Source of the DNA: Heliocidaris tuberculata
Lineage: Eukaryota; Echinodermata; Echinoidea; Camarodonta; Echinometridae
DNA length: 64,000 nucleotides
Direction: 5' to 3'
Assembly: GCA_025618425.1 (NCBI GenBank)
Contig: CM046836.1
Location: forward strand, 20,744,494 to 20,808,493
The notes under the pieces are model-generated. The model was not told the DNA's origin, ran no database searches, and was given only the letters and a program-made list of their open reading frames with translations. This document shows positions 51,401 through 64,000 of this stretch, in pieces. The translations under genes were made by a program, and so were the position numbers. Each line of letters starts with the position of its first letter. Within the stretch, counting starts at the first letter, position 1.

Positions 51401-54400
51401 TGTAAACACCAATAAGTAACCTATTGGTTTCAAGAGTATAAATTATTACAAACATTACAATTTGGGGAAATATAATATAGAAAGACATCATTACAGTTGA
51501 GACAACAGAATTCCAAAGAAATACTTACTGTGTACTGTGTTTTGGTCATGTATTTGTCAACATCACGTCTGCAACAAAAAGAGAAAATCATACATCAAAT
51601 ATGCAGTTTAATTTTTTAGAGAGAGTCACATTGTATATAACCCGTCTGAGGTCAGTTTTATCAGAAAATTATATCTTTTGCCAGGCAATGTACTCTATTC
51701 TCATTGAAAATGAATTGAATGATTGATAAATTTCAATTTTAATTTTATAAATATGCTCATGATTTATACCAAAAAGTAATCACTTTCACAAACACATTAT
51801 TCTTCAGAAGTAGGAATGATCACAAGACATACATATAGCACAAATCTGAGAGAAAAAAAATGTTGTTCATTAACACTAAGAAGTAGGAACAATAAATATA
51901 TAAGAAAACACATTTCCTCAGCAATCATGTACATAATAAATTTTACTTTCTACAAAAAAAGAGAAAAAAGCAGAGATGGGTAACTGAATTCTCATTTCTC
52001 TACATTTCTCAGGTGAATCAGAAAGACTGTAACAGTATGTTCTGGAACCTTGGAAGTTGAGTTCACACCGAGCGCTCTACAAGTAGATTTCTGTAATGAA
52101 TTAAACAGACTGTAACATAACATCATCATAATAACGAAATCTTGAAAGTTGAGTTCCCATTACCTGACTTTATCCTCACTAGCCATTGCACTAGGTCTCG
52201 GCCTCATCTGTGTCATGTGTTTCTTGACCTCTGGGCTCTTGAAATAGTGCTTCAATGATCGATCATGGAGTCCATTGTATAGGAGGGTAGGTCTCTGCAA
52301 ATATGAAATACATTATTTGTTGAGGGTCAGAAAGTCGATAATGATATTAGATAACGCCCTTCTGGCTCTGAGCAGCTAGCGACATGATATTTAAAATATC
52401 TTTTAAGCTGGGTTACCTACGAATTTGAACTGGAGTTTTTTTGCAGCTTCGTATGCATCAGTATTAATGCAATTAATGTATTTTCAAAGTTGTATCACAT
52501 TTCTATTCATAAAAGAATGAAATTATATAATTTTTATTGCAGTGTCTTCAGAATTAAAATCTGAATAAGTATTTTAAATGGATGAAAAAGAAAATATATC
52601 TATTTACAAATTGGAAAGAATAAGAATAAGGTAAAATGCAATTGTTTTGCACAAAACAATGAAGAGAAGAAGTCATAGATTATAATCCAACTGACACACA
52701 AAAATTTATGAGGGGTACAAAATTCAGCTCTGGGAATCAGTTCAGCAAAATGATTCTGTAACTCTGTGATTTCTATATGTATTATAATATCTATGACTTG
52801 TTCATTCATTATTACTTACGGATACTACATGTACAATATCCTTCATTGTAATACTGAGATTCAGCTCTGTGTGTTTGCATACAAATTTGTGATATTTCAT
52901 TTAGTTATTCAGCTAATTCGATACATTGTAGTATGGTTTCTTGAAGTGATGGACAAAAAAATAAAATAAAATAAGGAAATTAAAATCTTACCGGTTTGAG
53001 AGTTGGATAATGCCTCTGAGGTTTATCAGGTCCAGAGAGATCAAATGCATCTTCCAGACGTTTCACCTCCATGTAATATTTTCTAGAAAAAAACATTTTA
53101 AAAATAAATTATAGCAACTCGAAAATGACAATTTAAAGATTTGTAATAAAGAAAAAGTCTAAGCCTGATGGAATACATATATTGTTTTATTGTCCATATA
53201 AGGAAATTTGTCTGTTTATGCATAACAAATGAAAATATACATACAGGTAATAATCAACAAAAATACAGAATATGAAGCATATTCATTATGATAGGCCTTA
53301 AAGGTATCGTACAGTAGTGGGAAAGGTGGCGCTTTGGATATTTAACTACATGTACTTTGTCAGCTGGAATGGAAATTACTACATATACTGTTGTGAAATG
53401 ATTAATTTCGAACGTAGGTGACGTTTGTTTGAAGAAAAATGGTTTAGAAATGGCTAAAATGTCCCAAAAAATAAACATCGAATTACAAGCGCAGTACCGC
53501 TTTGACAGTTCACACACGTGTAAACAGTGTGTGCGAACCGCTGTGCGCCGTTGAGCCGGGAGCGTCGGGGTAGGTGGTCCTTAGCGAGGGTATAAGGTAA
53601 CCGTTGATATTCGATCATTTGAATTATTTTACTGAAAATCACCGGAAATCATGAATAGAATACGGGATTATCTCACTCATGTATCTTTTTATGCAAGCCG
53701 AACAATATGAGACTGTTTTTGAGCAGTTTCATGCCAACTTTCATTTTGCTACCACTACTGTTTATTACCTTTAAGTAAATATGATCATCATATGAACATA
53801 GTTATATTTAAAGAGAATTGTGTAAAATTTCGACGACATGTTTCACCTCCATGTAATATTTTCTTTAAAAAAAAAATTTAATTAGCAACTTGAAAATTTA
53901 TGACAATTTAAGGTTTCATAATAAAGAAAAAAGTCTAAGCCTGATGAAATATGAAGCATATTTATTATAGGCCTAAAGAAAATATGATTATCTCATTTTT
54001 GATTTATTTAAGAGAACCCCGTAACCTCATCTACATGTAGATTTATGTAAGAATAAATGTTTGAGAGAACAAGTATTCAATAAACACTTAAGACAACAAA
54101 AATAGATAGGGCTTAAATACTTTAAGAAATATTAATGAAATTAATTGCATGTATGTAGCATTCCAAAATCAATCATCTGCAACAAACTAAACTCTATATA
54201 CATGTAGTCATGATGACAAAAAAAAAAAAAAAAAACAAAAAAAAAAACAAAACAAAGTCTAAAAAATGCCACACCCACAAAACATCAAGCCTCTGTTATA
54301 AAAGAGAAGATCAGTTATAAACAGAAAATTATACTTGGTATACATTAAAAAGAAATATATGAAACATTTTGTTTGAATATTTTCTGACTTGCCCTCAATT

Positions 54401-54813
54401 TCTCTTTACATCAAAGAAGAATATTAACAGGAAAGTCTAGCTACATGTAGCAACAACATTGCATTTCATATAATAATATCATGTTGTTAATCGAATCCTT
54501 CCCAAGATGGCAAGAACTTTAAAAATGATAAAAAGTTAATATTTTAATATCTGGTCTAGCAGCAGGTGTATGGCACATCTGTGACTTGAAAGCATACAGA
54601 GTCAACATATTTATGTTAAAATTCAAAGTCGAAAGTGCAGTCGGTCGGGCAGGCAACATAATAATATTTGAACATCATTATTACCCGGTATTAAGGTCAA
54701 ATCCTTGGTCACTCAATCATTCTCTCTCCAACTCAGACTTATCTAAATTAATTTCGGATTTATATTACTCACAATTTCTTCGCCGTGCTCTTGATAACGT
54801 CCTGTGAGGACAT
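39284..54813 (-). CDS. 18-exon gene: ERICH3-like N-terminal motif, TQT array, PLAT/LH2 domain, ankyrin repeats
   Basis: I assembled 18 exons with GT-AG borders, all in phase except one site. Exons (high to low): 54773-54813, 52992-53082, 52164-52294, 51529-51568, 50081-50245, 49521-49571, 48901-49106, 47994-48155, 46883-47677, 46578-46656, 45656-45799, 43900-44504, 43250-43431, 42567-42812, 41941-42126, 40729-40783, 40358-40432, 39284-39400. The product is about 1123 residues. In order: an N-terminal motif (about 49-71, LYNGLHDRSLKHYF) resembling the start of ERICH3; RPKS repeats; about 12 TQT-type motifs; PLAT/LH2 domain (about 505-632); Ser/Arg/Asp-rich linker; Glu/Arg coiled segment; four ankyrin repeats (about 868-1035); a short tail ending in AAF. 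PLAT domains bind membranes or protein partners; LC8 binding at TQT sites is inferred. I do not know a named vertebrate orthologue. The exon 9 frame breaks by one base near 47315-47325. Confidence 0.85.
39663..39940. mobile_element. MITE-like element with about 50-bp terminal inverted repeats
   Basis: The left arm AAGGTAGCTTAGCGAAACG continues to GTGGCGCGTAAGAATGCGGG and AAAGATGCA. The right arm is its near-perfect inverse, ending CGTTTCGCTAAGCTACCT. It lies in the last intron of the PLAT/ankyrin gene and abuts family B copy 2. No coding frame. Confidence 0.92.
39945..40320. mobile_element. MITE-like element, family B copy 2
   Basis: Begins TTTTAGTTCTGGTCATG and ends CCCAGAACTCAACCTTCCC. Same orientation and internal order as 4382-4752. 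Intronic in the minus-strand gene. Confidence 0.85.
40358..40432 (-). CDS. PLAT/ankyrin gene exon 17
   Basis: Twenty-five residues, EAGAAGGADTGRPVTPK and QVEKQALM. TTTGCAG acceptor, GTAAGT donor. Immediately beside the family B repeat copy ending near 40320. Confidence 0.8.
40729..40783 (-). CDS. PLAT/ankyrin gene exon 16
   Basis: Short 55-base exon encoding SPSRSPNQDVNKDRQSGE. CTACAG acceptor, GTAAGA donor. Phase fits both neighbours. Confidence 0.8.
41103..41747. mobile_element. Tc1/mariner-like non-autonomous element, TA flanks
   Basis: 645 bp from CAGTGTGTTTCTTAAAAAAA to TTTTTTAGAAACACACTG, flanked by TA on both sides. Subterminal GGAAACCCAACTTTCTC pairs with AAAAGTTGGGTTTCC. TA duplication and CAGTGTGTTTC termini fit the Tc1/mariner group. 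It is too small for, and shows no trace of, a transposase. It sits in an intron of the PLAT/ankyrin gene. Confidence 0.85.
41941..42126 (-). CDS. PLAT/ankyrin gene exon 15 (last ankyrin repeat)
   Basis: Continues SGHIDSCRWLVANKAC and MGRSALDLASDYQHTDVEKF, then KSCRKDLKREDSS. Acceptor CTTGCAG, donor GTGAGT. Confidence 0.92.
42567..42812 (-). CDS. PLAT/ankyrin gene exon 14 (ankyrin repeats 2-3)
   Basis: Contains DERGWTPLHCAAGSGNVNIV, PTGYSSMHQAAMNGHVSIM and QQTPLHLAAM, classical TPLH.AA...G ankyrin signatures. Acceptor TTTCAG, donor GTGAGA. Confidence 0.93.
43250..43431 (-). CDS. PLAT/ankyrin gene exon 13 (charged helix, first ankyrin repeat)
   Basis: AGIKAKEEAEKKRKEQEEEE and more Arg/Glu form a likely single alpha-helix or coiled coil. 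Then SIHECCKKGDLDRVKDLIKL starts the ankyrin array. Donor GTAAGT. Confidence 0.88.
43900..44504 (-). CDS. PLAT/ankyrin gene exon 12 (Ser/Arg/Asp-rich linker)
   Basis: A 605-base exon of low complexity: SGSDSEGTDFVERS, TETDSHFISDGGSSRSGRR, then runs of SGSGSSDSGSSSGSGS and a basic Gly/Arg segment. Ends GTDVFMSGYL before GTAAGA. Probably disordered. Confidence 0.85.
45656..45799 (-). CDS. PLAT/ankyrin gene exon 11 (PLAT end)
   Basis: Encodes GCGWFLDKLMIREYGDD and YEFVVERWLSAQDEDGRTVR, the WFLDK...F...RWL...DG signature of PLAT/LH2 domains as in LOXHD1. Acceptor CAACAG, donor GTAAGA. Confidence 0.92.
45930..46223. mobile_element. hAT-like non-autonomous element with 8-bp target-site duplication
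   Basis: Begins CAGTGGCGGATTTAGGG and ends CATCTGCCCCTG, flanked by perfect 8-bp repeats GTGCAGAG (45922-45929 and 46224-46231). Interior words GAGAATTATGGAGGAAAACT and GGAGGGCTGGCGAGA match the 36524-36981 element. Intronic in the minus-strand gene. Confidence 0.92.
46578..46656 (-). CDS. PLAT/ankyrin gene exon 10 (PLAT middle)
   Basis: Encodes IDVFKVESFYVGKLECITIG and HDRKELG, the central strands of the PLAT domain. Acceptor TTTCAG, donor GTAAGT. Confidence 0.9.
46883..47677 (-). CDS. PLAT/ankyrin gene exon 9 (TQT array, start of PLAT; one-base frame break)
   Basis: The upstream part reads from IQMSKVDMDGGGMQLVD through an EEEEEEE stretch into repeated STQT motifs (for example SSTQTIPPPPEMSTQTLP). 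At the C/G run 47315-47325 the frame shifts by one, and the same STQT pattern resumes in the next frame (ISTQT, MSTQT, AISTQTDE). It then enters the PLAT domain (YELAIHTGNRLGASTRADVH). The exon is 795 bases, one short of what flanking phases need. Donor GTGAGC. Confidence 0.85.
47994..48155 (-). CDS. PLAT/ankyrin gene exon 8
   Basis: Encodes YDQYGQRIRIRPTPPP followed by acidic ESEPEDDISEDG and SGASQTPEWL. Acceptor ATGACAG, donor GTATGT. Confidence 0.85.
48540..48850 (+). repeat. tRNA-derived SINE (intronic)
   Basis: A B-box-like GGGTTCAAATCC at 48628 is followed by TAATGTCCTTTGGCAAGACA and TTAATCTATATTTGCCACTC, the tail module also seen at 11707 and 34914. Further downstream is GGCTTGGCTAAAGCTGGGGT. 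The A box is degraded. The right end near 48850 is approximate. Confidence 0.65.
48901..49106 (-). CDS. PLAT/ankyrin gene exon 7 (RPKS repeats)
   Basis: Encodes VYATGDMGPGGSLP then a repeated RPRS/RPKS/RPKT pattern: GMRPKSAMGMNERPKTSR and GMRPKSAVYNPS. Donor GTAGGT, acceptor GTTAG. Confidence 0.85.
49521..49571 (-). CDS. PLAT/ankyrin gene exon 6
   Basis: Seventeen residues, ETIPIENGKKNKKYSAR, between a TTTTTTAG acceptor and GTAAGT donor. Lysine-rich. Confidence 0.8.
50081..50245 (-). CDS. PLAT/ankyrin gene exon 5
   Basis: Fifty-five residues starting NPYSTIVRPKATAPKKRR and ending RLVNTATRLLVAS. Basic, with acceptor CTCCTCAG and donor GTAAGT. Confidence 0.85.
51529..51568 (-). CDS. PLAT/ankyrin gene exon 4 (micro-exon)
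   Basis: Only 40 bases, encoding RDVDKYMTKTQYT with TTGCAG acceptor and GTAAGT donor. The phase joins exons 3 and 5 exactly. Confidence 0.8.
52164..52294 (-). CDS. PLAT/ankyrin gene exon 3 (ERICH3-like motif)
   Basis: Encodes RPTLLYNGLHDRSLKHYFKS and continues to MRPRPSAMASEDKV. The pattern Y-N-x-L-x-D-x-x-L-x-x-Y-F followed by a short basic helix resembles the N terminus of ERICH3. Acceptor TTTGCAG, donor GTAATG (non-consensus at position 5 but acceptable). Confidence 0.85.
52992..53082 (-). CDS. PLAT/ankyrin gene exon 2
   Basis: TTCTAG acceptor, then KYYMEVKRLEDAFDLSGPDK; donor GTAAGA. Its first about 22 bases, with upstream intron, are duplicated at 53841-53975. Confidence 0.85.
53298..53775. 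mobile_element. MITE-like element (CCTTAAAGGTA...CAGTAGTGG ends)
   Basis: The left end CCTTAAAGGTATCGTACAGT then AGTGGG is inverted at the right end as CCACTACTG then TTTATTACCTTTAAG. About 478 bp, with a more GC-rich middle (53500-53590). It sits inside the duplicated segment of the first intron. Confidence 0.75.
53841..53975 (-). pseudogene. duplicated fragment of exon 2 and its upstream intron
   Basis: TTTCACCTCCATGTAATATT and the following ATAAAGAAAAAAGTCTAAGC match 53061-53178 and the GAAGCATATT block at 53275. The copy contains only the first about 22 coding bases of exon 2, then diverges, so it cannot encode a complete exon. Confidence 0.8.
54773..54813 (-). CDS. PLAT/ankyrin gene exon 1 (start codon)
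   Basis: ATG at 54811-54813 (complement) opens MSSQDVIKSTAKK. The donor GTGAGT follows after two bases of the next codon. The adjoining intron is 1.7 kb. Confidence 0.75.
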
Positions 54814-55345
54814 CTTGAGATATAGTCCAAGTAATTACCACTAGAATGCTAATAAATCCAAGTGATCAAGGGGCGAAAATTGTCTTGGATACAGCACGGC
54901 AAATATAATTGATTTATATTGCAGGCGTCTCTGCACGCTGAGCTACATTGACAAAATACAATAGGCTACCACGCGAGAAAAATACACCTGTCGCCGATCG
55001 ATGCGGTGTGTACGATCGTACACAACCCTTGGTAGCTAGGGAGACGCGTCACCCTTGGTAAATATAGCTATTCGTCCGACAGTCTCAAAAAGTCTTTATT
55101 TCACATCAAAGATTAACAAGGAAAGGGGATGTATATCCACGAAAGAAATTTGAAATATTGTTTAAAAGACAGACAAAAGTAAAAACAAGTGATTTCAATG
55201 CATATTTTAATGAAAGCTTGTAAATGACAATTGATCAATTATGCATGCAAATTAGCTTCAATTAAAAATACATCCGCTCGTTTCCATGGACGGCTATACA
55301 CAATAACTCAGTGGAGTAATTAAATGGACGAACAAACTAATATTA
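54814..55345. promoter_or_regulatory. divergent (bidirectional) promoter interval
   Basis: 532 bp separate the start codons of the minus-strand PLAT/ankyrin gene and the + strand DHX40-like gene. The middle (54970-55080) is locally GC-richer with CpG-containing words such as ACGCGTC and GATCGATGCGG and an 18-bp perfect palindrome at 55007-55024. No TATA box convincingly placed. A shared promoter is an inference from geometry. Confidence 0.65.
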
Positions 55346-63482
<8,137 letters not shown>

Positions 63483-64000
63483 GTGAGAGACTTTGAAACT
63501 CGTTTTTAGATAGGTAGAAAGACAAATGATTTGTAAGATGAATTTATGAATGGTGAGATAATATTTAGTTTGGATGGATAGATAGACATATTGATAGATG
63601 ATTAGAAAGATATAGAGATATATAGATAGATAGATGGATGGATAAGTGGATGGATAGGGCATTATGTTGTTCTGAAGCCATGCTACCTATTGCTTCCATG
63701 CTGTCGGTGGAAAATGTCTTCATTAGACCAGGTGAGAGACTTTGAAACTTGTTTTTAGATAGGTAGAAAGACAAATGATTTGTAAGATGAATTTATAAAT
63801 GGTGAGATAATATTTTGTTTGGACAGATAGATAGACAGATTGATAGATAATTAGTCAAATATAGAGATAGATAGATAAGTGGATGGATAGGGCATTATGT
63901 TGTTCTGAAGCCATGCCACCTATTGCTTCCATGCTATCAGTGGAATTTTTTTTTTTTCACTAAACTGAGTAAAAGAATTAGAGGCTTTAATGTAAATGGA

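Noticed and set aside
39284..54813. Naming the minus-strand gene ERICH3 or LOXHD1
   Set aside because: Only a short N-terminal motif resembles ERICH3, and there is a single PLAT domain with ankyrin repeats, unlike LOXHD1's PLAT array. I therefore leave the symbol empty.

Overview
The window is intron-rich, AT-rich, repeat-laden animal nuclear DNA. Gene content (DCUN1D3-like, DHX40-like and a PLAT/ankyrin protein), the very common palindromic words TACATGTA and TAGGCCTA, and the many small inverted-repeat elements suggest a marine deuterostome invertebrate, most likely an echinoderm such as a sea urchin. The taxon is an inference, not a demonstrated assignment. No prokaryotic features, CRISPR array or intact viral or transposase gene was seen.

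Layout: (1) 1-20.27 kb holds no recognisable coding exon. It is packed with short inverted-repeat (foldback/MITE-like) elements in several families, tRNA-derived SINE pieces, a large polypyrimidine microsatellite (1.64-2.1 kb) and a nested foldback carrying a 1.46-kb minisatellite (8.9-10.4 kb). (2) 20.40-21.34 kb is an intact single-exon coding sequence for a DCUN1D3-like (DCN1-like protein 3) NEDD8-ligase scaffold on the + strand, with a splice acceptor just upstream. (3) 21.3-39.3 kb is non-coding: probable 3' UTR, then more repeats, including hAT-like elements with 8-bp target-site duplications. (4) 39.28-54.81 kb, minus strand, is an 18-exon gene that I reconstructed exon by exon. It encodes about 1120 residues combining an ERICH3-like N-terminal motif, RPKS repeats, an array of TQT motifs (candidate dynein light chain LC8 sites), a PLAT/LH2 domain, a Ser/Arg-rich linker and four ankyrin repeats. 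One base appears to be missing in a G/C homopolymer within exon 9. (5) 55.35 kb to the window end, + strand, holds the first 11 exons of a DHX40-like DEAH-box RNA helicase, head-to-head with the previous gene across a 532-bp divergent promoter interval. The gene runs off the window edge.

The three genes show no shared pathway: neddylation, probable cilium/cytoskeleton scaffolding, and RNA helicase. The divergent pair probably shares a promoter. The most interesting points are the PLAT-ankyrin-TQT architecture and its frameshift, partial-exon duplications in introns of both divergent genes, and layers of nested foldback elements with shared internal modules.
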